Shown here: one piece after another, positions 22,555-34,685 of the stretch
Position numbering within the stretch: position 1 is the stretch's first letter
Layout: every line of letters begins with the position of its first letter
DNA from: Inia geoffrensis
Taxonomy: Eukaryota; Chordata; Mammalia; Artiodactyla; Iniidae
Direction: 5' to 3'
Length of the DNA stretch: 64,000 bases
NCBI GenBank assembly: GCA_036417435.1
Contig: CM070904.1
Location: 64,674,408-64,738,407, forward strand
Notes under the pieces: generated by a model
Told to the model about the DNA's origin: nothing
The model's database searches: none
The model's input: only the letters and a program-made list of their open reading frames with translations
Translations under genes and position numbers: made by a program

Positions 22555-24270
22555 AGCAATCAAGACTAAGCAGACAGTTTAAGACAATCAACATCCTGAG
22601 TGACAACAAAAATAAAACTGCCTAGGAAACAAATTATTAAAAGAAAAAAGGTAATTAAAATATATAATTAATAATTTCATAGATTTTCAAATGGTACTGC
22701 ATTTTTTCAGATAAACCAGGATGACATGATAAAGGAAAGAAAATCAAAGGAAAGCGTAAAGTTATTGAAAGTTTTTGCTTTCAAAAACAAAGAGAGCGAA
22801 TTTTCTGATTAATAAAATAACTGAAGACCAAATAAGTGATCTGAATTAAAGAAGTTTCCTAGAATATACGACAAAAAGATAAAGTGCAAAAATATACAAG
22901 AAAAGTTACAATATGTGGAGGATAGATTCAAAAGATATAGGAAAGAGAGTGCAGAAAATAGGGTTAACAGAGGACAGAAAACATTTAAGAGCTAACAGAA
23001 ATTTTTCTAAACTGAAGAATAGTATAAATATTTAAGTTGAAAGGACCCATGGAATTAGTGGAAAACTTACAAAGAAACCCACACCTACATAAATCCTGAA
23101 AGATTCAAGAGAGAGAAAGTGGGAGAGTAAAGAAAGCATATATCAAGAAATAAAAATCACATTTACCTCAGACTTTTCATCAGCAATACTGAATAAAGAT
23201 AACTGAGTAATACTTTCAATTCTAAGCCTACAGTTCTACACCTAGCCAAATTATTAATCAAGTGTGAGAAGAAAATAAAACTTGGGGGACACTAAGGAAC
23301 TCAGAAAACTTCTAACAGTCAGTTCATTTTAACACTTCTTACTGAGGTGGCCTATAACTCCCATTGGTATGTGTCTTCCCTACGACAACAACTAATAAAA
23401 CCAACTTGTTAAGCAGCAGGTGTGTTCTTGGTGATCCAAGAAGTATTACACAGAATAGAAAAAAAGATATTTGAAATTACCGAGAAGAAACGAAGGACAC
23501 TGAAAAGGAAATAAAAGAGAAGCCGTGAGGCTTGCCTTTTGGAATCTCCAGTTACACACCATTTTATTGTTCCTTTTACGGTCTAAATATTTTATTTGGT
23601 TGTACAGTAAATACGTGTATTTAGATGTGGGTATAACAAATGTTATTTATTGGTTTTCACCCTTGAGAAGAAACCTAGAAATAAAGGAGAGTGTATTTAA
23701 CTATAGTGATGTAACTCAGCATACTAGGCAATATTATTAATCTTGATGTTGGAAAAATCATGATTTAGCCAACAGAAATTGAGATATGGAATGGAGAAAA
23801 ATAAGATCTAGGAAAAGATCAGTGGGTTAATTAATTTCCTTACCTTTCATAAAGTAGAATCCATAGATATTGTTAAAAGTTGATAAAAGAAATAAAAGCT
23901 TAAGAATACAGTTAAAAGTTAAAATTACTACATGAAAAACTAAAAATAAATCAGTAAAACAATGTCTAATTTGCGGCAGGGGAATGGAAGATGGTAAAAA
24001 TGCAGTGAATTCTCATCCTTTATTTAAGGGAGTAAATAGATACTCTTTAATGTTGACAAACCAAAAAGCAGAAGTATAGCACAGGATTTAAAGTTGTAAT
24101 ATTAAACTCAGTATGACTAATACAATAAAATTTTTAGCAGTGATTGCAATAGCAGAATGGAAAATGAGGCCATGGGAAAAGGAAAATTTTATTCTATATT
24201 TCATAGCTTTCTGTATGCATTCTGTGTGTCTATTACTTGTATAATTTAAATAAATAATGGTACACATAAC
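22555..24270 (+). mobile_element. Old L1/HAL1-like element, ORF1 region
   Basis: A-rich on the plus strand with a run of ORF1-like decayed text. Stretches such as ggaaagaaaatcaaaggaaagcg, gaagaccaaataagtgatctgaa, tcagcaatactgaataaagata and ctaagcctacagttctacacctagccaaattattaatcaagtgtgag recall the ORF1/3' portion of old L1M or HAL1 elements. No ORF2-like text follows; the AT-rich tail comes directly after, which favours a HAL1-type (ORF1-only) element. The assignment is tentative. Confidence 0.45.
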
Positions 24271-24879
24271 ACATTTTGCACTAGATAAAAAGTGGTTTAT
24301 AAAATATTAAAAAGCAAGATTCAGAAAAGTATGTGTAACATGATCTCATATATGTAAATATATATAAAGTACATATTGCCAATAAATATAATAAATAATG
24401 TACATGTAGCAAATGTATATATTGCATTATACCTTACCATATACACACATTAACAATGGCCATTTCTTGGAGAATGGGTGGCTTGAGCTGAAATAGTCGT
24501 TGTGGAGAGAAATGAATGGATTTGATAGATGTTTTGAAAATTTATGGCTGGGTGATTGGATGTGAAGAATAAGAGAACAGCAAGGAATAAAAGAAGACTG
24601 CTAGCATTCTGGCTTGAGCACTGGATTGATAGTTGTTCCAATAGTTAAAGAGAAAAACATTGAGAGAATATTAGGGGTGTTTGCTTATCTATTAGTTCAT
24701 TTGTTTTCTCAGAGTATGGGATGAGCAATAATCAATTTGATATTGAACAAATTAAATTCTAGTTTGTACACAGTACATCTAATTGGGCTTTCTCAGTAGG
24801 CAACTCGATATACAAGTTTGAAGCATAGAAGAGAAATCTGGCCTCCTAATACAAAGGGATACTTGTTAGCCCATAGGGG
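24271..24879. other. AT-rich sequence, no gene
   Basis: Contains imperfect TA runs (24340-24425) and nothing further recognisable. The start could be the 3' tail of the element upstream. Confidence 0.5.
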
Positions 24880-25100
24880 CTTAGAAGGGGTACTTGAAAA
24901 CATGTAATGACTAATAAACAACAGAAATTTACTTCTCACACTTCTGCAGGCTGGGAAGTTTAAGATCAGGATGTTGGCAGATTTGGTGTCAGGTGAGAGC
25001 CTGCTTCCTGACTCATATACATGCAATTCCTGAGGCACCCAAACATTTGAGGTTCCAAGAGTATTAGATGCAGGTAGGTCATGCAATCTAGAAGTGAGGA
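24880..25100 (-). mobile_element. MaLR (MLT1/MST-type) LTR fragment, minus strand
   Basis: taataaacaacagaaatttacttctcacacttctgcaggctgggaagtttaagatcaggatgttggcagatttggtgtcaggtgagagcctgcttcctgactcat is the reverse complement of the 3' half of a MaLR LTR. The remainder has decayed or been lost. Confidence 0.75.
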
Positions 25101-25124
25101 GGGCAAATATTTAGATCACTCCTT

Positions 25125-25670
25125 TCCTAGTGTATTGGCCAGAGTTGAATCAGAGAACCAGAGTTTGATAGAGGAATCTGATCTCACACAATGTGGAAGC
25201 TGGCTAAGCAGCCTCAGTAAGATTACTGCCTTTGTTTCTGATGCTGGAGCTTGAAACACACAGGTCACAGATGGTCTGGAAGAGGAGATGGTTGTAAGCG
25301 GGGAGCCCAAGGACCAGCTGGCACATCTCAGCACCCGCTAGCTGTAACTCTATGAGGACAGAAGCTGGTAACCTTTGTCATGGAGCTAAACACAGAAACA
25401 CTGTCAGAAACACTGAAGGAGGATCGGGGAAGATGAGGCAGTTGTAGGCCTGGCTACTCACTCTTCTCAAGGTGAGCCATCAGCTAAGTGACAACACGCG
25501 TGAGCAACGAGAGCACCTCCCTTGACCTGAGCATAAAGACAAAAATGGTTGCTGCTTCACTCCTGCCTTCCAAATCTCTCATGAAAAGATTTCTTTTCCG
25601 CCCTAACCAGAAACATGCAGGGAATTTTGGAAAATGTAGTTCAATTGGTGCATTTAGAAGCTATGAAATC
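25125..25670 (-). mobile_element. Possible LTR-like repeat, unclassified
   Basis: gtgtattggccagagttgaatcagagaaccagagtttgatagagg resembles the inverted end of LTR-type repeats (cf. the '..ctctggagaaccctgactaatacag' end of the repeat at 35560-35901). Further on, gcagggaattttggaaaatgtagttcaa is repeat-like wording. Boundaries and family are unknown. Confidence 0.4.
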
Positions 25671-26024
25671 TAGGGGTATTTTAAAAGATGTAAAACTAGT
25701 CATTAGTACCTTCTCACTTTCTGTTACCCAGTTCTTTTCCAACTCTCAGCCCACAAGATCCCTAGGAGTCCTCACCAGGCAGCACCTATCAATGCCTGAG
25801 CTAAACGATCAGCCTGCAACCATCTGACCCAGTCCCACATCAAACTCAATTTGCCAGTGCACCTAATCTCAGCAGACTTCAGGAAGTAACACAGTGCGCC
25901 ACACAGTGCTCCATGAATGCCTGCTGAGTGCTGGATAAACGAATGGATCTATGTTGAGTTAAATCTCAAAACATGAAACACGGCTAACAATGCAGAAGGC
26001 AAGGTGGAACGGCAAAAGCAGCAG

Positions 26025-26225
26025 CAGAGATACTCTCTGGGGCTTGACATCTGTCTTTGAATTTTGGCTCCATCACCCTGGTTTTGGTAAATTACTTAAC
26101 CTTTTTCTGAGCTTTTGCTTGCCCATACCTTAAATTTGATTAATAGTATCATAGCTCACAGGGGTTTGTAAGAATAAAATATCAAAATGCTTGTTACTTA
26201 GCAGTCACTCAACAGGTATTAGACA
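26025..26225 (+). repeat. MIR SINE
   Basis: Ordered MIR landmarks: ggcttgacatctgtctttgaattttggctccatcaccc, then taaattacttaacctttttctgagc, atagtatcatagctcacaggggtttgtaagaataaaat, and cttagcagtcactcaacaggtatta. Confidence 0.85.
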
Positions 26226-27536
26226 CTTCTGCTAATTTTTGAAACCCAACAAGAGGCTTTTGACCTTTGACTGAATATTATGCTAAGCGGAAAATTCCAC
26301 TAGCTCAGGAAGAATTTTTGGCAGTGGGTCACCAAGCAGGCATATCAGCACAGTCTACGAGTATGAAATTCTACTTCCCCTAAAACATCTTTTTTCCCTT
26401 TTTTTTTTTTTTTTTTTTGCTTTCTCACCTTTTCATATATCCCTCTGCTTCTGCAACCACAGGCTTCCTAATTGGGTAGCAAATTTTTAGCTTTTCCTTA
26501 AGAGCTACCACAGTATGGGGGGAGTGGGGAAAGGGCAGGTGACAGTGAGAGAAAATCAGTGGTGTTGAGAGGCAGCAGGGAAAATTACAGTTTTATCTAT
26601 GGGTCAGTATTAAGTCGTGAACTGCTAGTAAAAATTTAGTATTAGCGCCATAAGGATTATCAGTAGGCTCCAATCTGCAAACATACTGTGACATGACCCT
26701 GTCAAAATTGCTGTCTGGTATAGTCTCTTTACTAGTAACATTGTAGGAATAAAGAAGAAAATGGACTGAGTACAGCTATGCACTTGGAAACCAGCTGAAA
26801 GATTCTTATTCAGATAAAGACCCCTTTGTCAGCAAATTACCTGTAGTATTGACATGCCATTCTGCTTTTCAGCCATATTTCACAAGAAGTTTGTTATATC
26901 ATTTGGTGGCCATTTATTCTAACTTCCCTGACATCATAAAACAGTCATAGTCTGTGATTTACCCCCACTAGTTACTTATTCACTTAACTTCTTATTGCTC
27001 TATTTTGCTACTGTTTTGCTTTCTGCTCCATTTCCTACTAGCACAGAAGCTTCCTATGTGTTAAAGTAGCGGATATTGGAGGTATGGGAAAAGGTTAAGA
27101 TTCTCAAATTTTGACTGGATTTATGCAAGTTTTTTGGTAATAATTACCTGTTTGTTCTTTATCATGAAAGCTTTCAGACACTTTATGAATCTCTACCTAT
27201 ACCACCACCAGCAGGCACCCAGAGTTACAAAGATGAATCATGAAAATAGAGTAAGCAATTATTAGACTAGCTCATTCACTATTACTGCGGTCTAGCTTGC
27301 TACACGGAACTTATGATTAAAAACATCATTCAGATTTCACTAATTATGAGATATTTCATTCAAGTTATGATTCTACAATGTCAAGGATATAATTTCCATC
27401 TGGTAGATCATTTAGGTTAAGTAATCAGAATTTAGACCCAAAGGAATTTGCTCCTCAGGCAAATGTATACAAGTCCATTGTTAAGTACCAACAAAATGTC
27501 CTTAATGCAAGGCTCCACTCCAGCAGGTTAAAAAGT
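26226..27536. other. No recognised feature
   Basis: Contains a T-rich tract (26393-26419) and otherwise unassigned sequence. No convincing exon. Confidence 0.55.
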
Positions 27537-27546
27537 AAGAGTCCTA

Positions 27547-27821
27547 GGGTAAGCTGGGATGAAGTGAGAGAGTGGCATGGACTTATATATACTAACAAAT
27601 GTAAAATAGATAGCTAGTGGGAAGCAGCCGCATAGCACAGGGAGGTCAGCTCGGTGCTCTGTGACCACCTAGAGGAGTGGGATAGGGAGGGTGGGAGGCA
27701 GACACAAGAAGGAGGGGATATGGAGATATATGTATACGTATAGCTGATTCACTTTGTTATAAAGCAGAAACTAACACACCATTGTAAAGAAATTATACTC
27801 CAATAAAGATGTTAAAAAAAA
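27547..27821 (+). mobile_element. L1 3'UTR insertion with TSD
   Basis: gtggcatggacttatatatactaacaaatgtaaaatagatagctagtgggaagcagccgcatagcacagggaggtcagctcggtgctctgtgacc..ccaataaagatgtt plus an A tail: the terminal ~275 bp of L1. It is bounded by aagagtccta at 27537-27546 and 27822-27831. Confidence 0.93.
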
Positions 27822-27831
27822 AAGAGTCCTA

Positions 27832-28989
27832 TTTTAATATCCTTTTAGCAAAGTCTTTGTCACACCTGAGTTTTTCTTTTTAAAATGCAGCTATGGAATT
27901 GCTGCCTTTCACGTCAGAAGCCAACACTAATGATGGCCAATGCTCCGCACATGTGCAGCCAGGCCTGAAAAGATCCAAGTGTGACTCACGTTCCTTCCCA
28001 CATGCTCACACGTAAACCTTGGCTCTCTTAGGACTCTTTCCAATAGAATCTGTGCCCATAATGCCAGAGCATCCATATTTCTCTCAGAGAGAGAGAGATG
28101 GAGAGACATTGAAAGAAGAGACAGAGAGAAAGAAAGAGAGAACACCAGATGTTTGGTATCTTGTAGCTTTGACTCACTGTGTGTCATGTTGACTTAGTGC
28201 TGTGAGAATGGCTGCATTCCAGGCATTGGGCTGTGGGACTCCTGTCTTGCCCTGGAATTTTGAAAATGATCCCAGGTAAGGCTGATGAAACATCTGTGCA
28301 CGCGTGGTGTGTTATCTGTAGCAAGTCCAAATCTGGCATGTGTTTTCAGAACAACAAGGTCTGCAAGTTGCTTTGTGAAAAGGTAATATTTGAAAGTCAG
28401 TGACATTTGAAAACACTTTAAAAATGGGAAATGTGTTATAAACATAAGCACCTATTAAAAGTGGGGGAGAGGATGTTTACAAAAAGTCTTTCTGTAAACA
28501 AAAATGTTCCGAAATACTTAGAGACTCCCAATTGAACAGAAGAAAACAGATTTGTTACCTGATAACATCTAACAAATGTTCCAGACTTGAAGGTAAAAAT
28601 TTGACTTTGAGATAAGTTGCTGCAGAGCTAAGGGCCTCATTGAATTCTCTGGCTTTGGAGTTGACTACAAATGATTGTAATGTTTCCCTGACTCAAAAGC
28701 AGGTCGGATCCCAGTATGCTTTGCTCCATTTAAATTCTAGCCATGTGGATATGAGAAAAACATAGAATTGGCATCTTCTTTTTCTGAAGGTTCATTTATC
28801 TGCACAGTGTGTTGTCTACTCATATTACAAAGCAAAATTTAGTTTATGCAAATTACAAATTATATTTCAGCCATCTCCAACAGCCAATGTATATTACTAA
28901 TCACCTGCCATGAACACGCAAAGTGCATTTAGCACTATCACAATCTTTCTGATGTCTTATCATTCTAATGGATTTCAAAAGACTTTGTA
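27832..28989. other. No recognised gene; GA-rich tract at 28084-28140
   Basis: Apart from a simple (GA)n/(GAAA)n-type tract at 28084-28140 nothing is identifiable. The 86-codon minus-strand frame across it is composition-driven. Confidence 0.55.
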
Positions 28990-29935
28990 GAAATACTAAA
29001 ATAAAAAGCTAATATATTCACATGCATGTTTATATATATACATAGTTTTATACATTTATACATATATAAACACATATACATACATACACACAATTACTGT
29101 TTTTAAAATTGAATCATATTCAAACTTTACACTCCATTTTTTTCCCAAATATGTAACATACATGGTTACATATATCCATGATATGGACCATCCATATGAG
29201 TTCATAGTCTTTTCCATTGCTGTGTATCGTTCCATAGTCTCCATGTGATGTGAGTATTGTATTAGATATCTTCTGCTTGACCACCTAGATCCTCTCTCCA
29301 CCCATCTCTACTCTGTACTCTGGGAAGCAGACTCTCATGGCTTCCCTTGCTCCTGGTTAGTTCTGATGGGGTTAACAAATAGGAAGCCCTGGCAAGAAGT
29401 TAAAGAAAAAGGCTGAGGGCAGGGTACTTATTTCCTGGCCCCCTCCATGCAAGTTTGCCTCAGCCTGGCTCTGTCCCTCAACTGAAGGCCACTTCTCCTC
29501 CCAAGGAGTTTTCCTCTGCTCTACTTTCCTTCTGAGCTTGGTCACAGATTCCTCTCCTTGGGCCCAGGGAGGGTAACAGCTCTATTCCTATTCAAACTGG
29601 GTTATTGAAATAGCTCCTATGTATTCCCTACATACTGATTATACTTTTAAAATATCCATTTTGTGAATAAACTCATATTCTCATGGCTTATTTGTTTCCT
29701 TGGGACTCTGATAAAATTATTTAATTGTTCCCTGGCTGATGAACATTTATTTTCAGCATTTTTGCTGAAATAAAAATCCTTCTTAACTAGCGATGCTATT
29801 TCTGTAAGATATTTGCCAGAAGCAACAATGCTCACTCAAAAGTTAAGTGAATTTTTAATGTTTATAGATATTTCCAGATAACTTTCTAAAATATTTGAAG
29901 CAATTCACACTTGCACTAGCAGTTTATTTAAGTTA
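28990..29935 (-). mobile_element. Old L1 3' region, probable, minus strand
   Basis: Starts with imperfect TA/CA repeats (29010-29095). Then come ttaaaattgaatcatattcaaactttacactcc and, at 29690-29930, cctggctgatgaacatttattttcagcatttttgctg..gatatttccagataactttctaaaatatttgaagcaattcacacttgcactagcagt. The latter is typical of inverted old-L1 3'UTR wording. The middle is unclear, so this may be two fragments. Confidence 0.45.
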
Positions 29936-29939
29936 TTGA

Positions 29940-30014
29940 TTGATTTTTAACAAGCATTTTAAATGCTTGCTATAAGCCAGGCACTGTATAAAGGGCTTAA
30001 CAAATATTAACTCA
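29940..30014 (-). repeat. MIR/L2 3' fragment
   Basis: gcttgctataagccaggcactgtataaagggcttaacaaatattaactcat is the inverted '..gagttaat..agtgcctggca..' end shared by MIR and L2 elements. Short. Confidence 0.55.
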
Positions 30015-30074
30015 TATAATCTAGTATATGAGGTTTCTCATTACTATAATCTAGTATATGAGGTGTCTCATTAT
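30015..30074. repeat. 30-bp tandem duplication
   Basis: Two head-to-tail 30-bp units (30015-30044 and 30045-30074) reading tataatctagtatatgaggt, then ttctcattac or gtctcattat. They differ at two positions. Confidence 0.92.
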
Positions 30075-30103
30075 TAAATTTGTATTTACTTGGCTATTAC
30101 TCA

Positions 30104-30140
30104 GGCTATCTATCTACCTACCTATCTATCTACCTATCCA
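30104..30140. repeat. (TATC)n microsatellite
   Basis: ctatctatctacctacctatctatctacctatcc: an imperfect tetranucleotide run. Confidence 0.9.
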
Positions 30141-30584
30141 GTCTAATTATATTTCCTCTTTAATGAATTGTCCATTTATATTCTTTGCCTTTCTATTGCA
30201 TGTATATATTAATGAGACAAATTAAACTGAGAGAATTTGGGTGAGTGATTGAGATCAACAGAATTTAATAGCCTGTAAAATAGATCATAATTCTCAAATT
30301 AAATAATTCTGTAAACACAATGAGAAATCAGATGCTATTCAACTACACTAAGATGTACTCTGCCCTTATCCATAGCCAGTACATATGCACTAGAGTATGA
30401 TCAGAAGAAATGCTTGATATTTTAGTGACAGAATATGTGACTATTTTATAGGTTGAGAAATCAGGAAAATTTTCCTAAGAAATCATTTATGAAGTAAAAG
30501 ATTATGTTTTACAGGTATCTAAAATGTGAAAATGTGACTAGATCAAACTTGAAAAGGTCTGGAAAGAAACTGGGAGTGAATATC

Positions 30585-30810
30585 TTTACGTTTACAGATC
30601 AAGAAACTGAGTCTTCTAGTAATACATCTGACTAGTGACATTCAAGTGGAAAGAATCTTAGATTAACAGAGAGTAGAAGATCTTAGCTGCTTTGAGCCTT
30701 TGTTTCTCATCCTTAGAACTGGGAAAATATTATAGTATGAGGTCTTCTTGGCTGACAGCAGGGTTGGGAAGATCAAATGAGACAATGGGGGTTTAAGTGT
30801 TAGAAAATTC
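30585..30810. repeat. MIR-like remnants, both orientations
   Basis: tttacagatcaagaaactgagtcttc (about 30592) looks like an inverted MIR core, while ctgctttgagcctttgtttctcatccttagaactggg..gatcaaatgagacaatg (30690-30790) looks like a forward one. Both are degraded. Confidence 0.45.
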
Positions 30811-32429
30811 TAACCCGGCATTGTTTTATGGTAAAACGAAGTCTAGAATCCAGGTGTTCTAGCTCATTCTCTTTGTTCAGCACTGTGCTGCCTGATCAAG
30901 GAAGTTCTGCTCATAGGCATTTTGTAGATCCTGGACAACTTAGGCCCAGGCATGTTAAATACTTCTTCAGGTAGTCTGCAGTTCCCATGAACCTAAAAAT
31001 CCTCCAATTTACAGATACCTAAATTTTTTCTTTACTCAGGGCTCAGCAACAGAGGTAATAGTCAAAACAAGCATCTAATATTTTTAGCTAAAAAGTGCCA
31101 GATGGGAAATAACTCCTTTCAAGAGGAAAATTCAAGTCTGAGTGTTCACTCACACTCCAAACATATTGCTTCTTTCCACCATCACCCTGCTACCTCACAA
31201 AAAGCACTTAGATGATGACGATGCAAAAGTTCCAACCCTGCTAAGAATAAGTTACGCTATGCCAAAATGGATAATAGTAATGCAAGGCCACATAATGAAC
31301 TGCATCAGATGGCAGGCTCATAAGCTGTGCCCAATAATAAATGGTTTTTATTAATGAGAATTCAGGGAAATGCAATTATTTTCAAACTCCTAAACTACAA
31401 AGATGTCAGATTTTTGTTATATATGTAGTCTGATCTATGACTCTGATCCATTATTTTAAAATCGATGATATGCATTTTTTCTGCTGTAATTTCTGAGGAC
31501 AGAAGTTTGCAAATAAAAAATCTGTATAGTTTAACTATACGGAGGAATGACCCTCTTAACTTCTGAAGATCAAAATGCATTTTAAGGTAAAATATTAACA
31601 GTAAATATGTTCTACTCAGAGGTATGAAAGGTATTTCATTTACTGTGTTTACCTAAAAAAACCTGTGTCAGTCCTTATTCAGGGTAAAATGGAGTAAGAA
31701 ATTTTCACTCTGTCTCTCCAACTGAAATGCAGCTAGAATCTCAATACAATGCATGCAGAAGCCCTCTGAGGACTCTGAAAAAAAATAAGAGCAGGTGGAT
31801 TGGAGAAGGAAACCATAATTTGAAGTACCACTGAACTGGAGGGGAGTCTCCCATTTCAGTTTCTTCTGGTGGTGCCCAGGCTGGACTCAAAGGAAATTTG
31901 AACCCTGTAACTGCTCACTACGTGTAGACAGAAAGTGTGCCAAGGGAAGGCCTCTGTCTCTAATCTGAGAAGTGACAAAGGAAGCTCTGAGGGGTCAGAA
32001 AGAGTGAAGGAAAGTCCCTATATTTTTGTTTCACCCATCCTCCCCTGTTCTAGCCCCAGGCATTCCCATGGAAGTGGGAACAGCAATGAAATCAATATTT
32101 GAGCAGGCTCCAAAATCTCTAAAGGATGTGAACCCTTCTCTCTGTCCAGAGGAACTGTGGTCCCCAAAGTGTGAAGAGAATCTTTACCACTTTTTTTTCT
32201 CTCTCCATCCATCCCCTCAACACTTGGTCTCAAACGCAGTCACAATTATTAACAGTGTGCAACAGAGTGGGAGAAATAAAACCCTGGTTTTCTAGCTAGG
32301 GAAGTGGGGATCCTGTGAGGTGAAAACTCACTGAGGTAGTAGAGAGGAAGACTAATACCCCACGTCAAGTGGAGTTATTCTAGGAATGTAATGTTCAAAC
32401 ATTAATTAAAGATTAGAGAATAAAAAGCA
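30811..32429. other. Unassigned; possible old L1 5' sequence in the second half
   Basis: 30811-31640 shows nothing recognisable. From about 31650 the wording (ctctccaactgaaatgcagctagaatctcaatacaatgcatgcagaagccctctgaggactc) has the feel of an old L1 5'UTR on the plus strand, but I cannot confirm it. The overlapping open frames around 32020-32295 have no domain. Confidence 0.35.
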
Positions 32430-34578
32430 GATTTAAAAAAAAAAAGCTTTCCACTTTTCAACATTGAGTATGATGTTGGCTGTAGGTTTATTATATCTGG
32501 CCTTTATTATATTTAGGTATGTGCCCTCTATGCCCACTTTGTTGAGAGTTTTTATCATAAATGGATGTGGAATTTTGTCAAAAGCTTTTTCTGCATCTAC
32601 TGAGATGTTAATATGATTTTTAATCTTCAGTTTGTTAATGTGATGTATCACCTTCATTGATTTGCAGATATTGAAACATTCTTGCATCCCTGGAATAAAT
32701 CCCACTTGATCATGGTGAATGATCCTTTTACTGTATTATTGAATTCAGTTTGCTAATATTTTGTTGAGGATTTTTGCATCTATGCTCATCAGTGATATTG
32801 GCCTGCAATTTTCTATTTTGGGATCTCTTTGGTTTTAATATCAGGGTGATATTGATCTCCAGAATGAGTTCAGAAGTTGTTCCTTCCTCTGAAATTTTTT
32901 GGAATAGTTTGAGAGGATAGGTGTTAACTCTTCTTTAAATGTATTGCAGAATTTACCTGTGAAGCTATCTGGTCTTGAATTTAAGTTTGTTGGGAGTTTT
33001 TTTTTGTTTGTTTGTTTTTTGTTTTTTACTGGTTTAGTTTCATTACCGAAAATCAGTCTCTTCATATTTTCTATCTTTTCCTGGTTTACTTTTGGGAGAT
33101 CGTACATTTCTAGGAATTTATCCATTTCTTCTAGATTGTCCATTTTATTGGTATACAACTGTTTGTAGTGATCTTACGATCCTTTGTATTTCTGTGGTGT
33201 CAGTTTTAACTCTTCTTTCACTTCTGATTTTATTGGGGCCCTCTCTCTTTTTTCTTGTTGAGTCTGGCAAAACGTTTATTAATTTTGTTTTATCTTTTCA
33301 AAAACCAGCTCTTAGTTTCATTGAGCTTTTCTGTAGCTTTTTAAGTCTCTACTTCATTTATTTCCACTCTGAACTTATTAGTTATTTTCTTCTACTAACT
33401 TTGGATTTTGTTTCTTCTTCTTTTTCTAGTTCCTTATTTAAGTGTATGGTTAGATTATCTGAGATTTTTCTTGTTTCCTGAGGTTGGCTTGTATCACCAT
33501 AAATATTCCTCTTAGAATTGCTTTTGCTGTGTCCTATAGGTTTTAGATCACTGTGTTTCCATTTTGATTTGTCTCCAGGTATATTTTGATACCTTCAAGT
33601 GACCCATTGATTGTTTAGTAGCATATTATTTAGCCTCCATGTGTTTGTGTTTTTTGCAGTTTTTTTTTCCTTGTGGTTGATTTCTAGTTTCATACCTTTG
33701 TGGTTGAAGAAGATGCTTGATAGAGTTTCAATCTTCTTAGATTTATTGAGACTGGCCTAGTATGTGAACCATACTGGAGAATGTCCCATGCACACTTGAA
33801 AAGAATGTGTATTCTGCTGCTTTTAGATGAAATGTCCTATATACACCTACTAAGTTCATCTCGTCTAATGTGTCATTTAAGGCCAGTATTTCCTTGTTGA
33901 TTTTCTGTCTGGATAATCTGTCCGTTGATGTAAATGGGATATTAAAAGTCCCCTACTATTATTGTATTACTGTCAATTTTCCCTGTTGTGTTTGTTAATA
34001 TTTGTTTCATGTATTTAGGTGCTCCTATGTTGGGTGCCTATATATTTACAATTATATCTTCTCATTGGATTAATCCTTTATCATGTAATGTTCTTCTTTG
34101 TTTCCTATTACAGTCTTTGTTTTAAAGTCTATTTTGTCAAATATAAGTATTGCTACCTCAGATTTATTTTTGTTTCTATTTACATGGAATACGTTTTTCC
34201 AACCCCTCACTTTTAGTCTGTGTGTGTCTTTAGATCTGAAGTGAGTCTCATAGACAGCATATATATGGGTCTTGCTTTTTATCTATTCAGCTACTCTATG
34301 TCTTTTAACTGAAGCATTTAGTCTATTTACACTTAAAGTAATCATTGATAGAAATATACTGACTGTCCTTTAATTATTTGTCTTCTGGTTGTTTTTATAG
34401 TTCTTTTTGTTCCCTTCGTCTTCTTTTGCTGTATTCTTGTGTGATTTGATGATTGTCTTTAGTGTTATGTTTGGATTTCTTTCTCTTTTTTTCTATTTCA
34501 TTATAATTTTTTGGTTTGTGGTTACCATGATATACCATATATACCATATATAACCATATATAACAAAATATTTATTTT
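32430..34578 (-). mobile_element. L1 fragment: inter-ORF spacer to mid-RT of ORF2, minus strand
   Basis: Read on the minus strand, this runs from the ORF1-ORF2 spacer (accacaaaccaaaaaattataatg..gaaagaaatccaaacataac) through decayed endonuclease text and into reverse transcriptase. The open stretch at 32433-32705 reads [32 protein letters not shown], aligning with residues of ORF2 seen intact at 58.2-58.5 kb. At 32841-33158 a diverged ORF2 piece contains [16 protein letters not shown]. Several frameshifts and stops interrupt it. It ends inside RT without the L1 3'UTR or an A tail. A U6 copy abuts its 5' side. Confidence 0.88.
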
Positions 34579-34685
34579 AAAAAATATGGAATGTTTCATG
34601 AATTTATGTCATCCTTAGGGTCCATGCTAATCTTCTCTGTATCATTCCAATTTTAGTATTAGGTATGTACTGGCAAAGTGAGCAC
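34579..34685 (-). pseudogene. RNU6: U6 snRNA pseudogene, fused to L1 fragment
   Basis: The reverse complement gives the U6 order: gtgctcac.. (5' end near 34685), then tactaaaattggaatgatacagagaagattagcatgg, then atgacataaattcatgaaacattccatattttt. Compared with the functional RNA, the first stem region carries substitutions, about 4 bases are missing next to the catggacc..ggatgac region, and several transitions occur. No upstream proximal sequence element or TATA box typical of a real U6 gene is evident. No A tail separates its T-rich 3' end from the L1 fragment in the same orientation, so the two may have been inserted together. Confidence 0.92.

Noticed and set aside
30104..30140. Possible CRISPR-like repeat array
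   Set aside because: A simple tetranucleotide microsatellite with no spacers. Nothing array-like occurs anywhere in the window.
34579..34685. Functional U6 snRNA gene
   Set aside because: Several substitutions and a small deletion compared with U6, no visible pol III upstream elements, and fusion to an L1 fragment.
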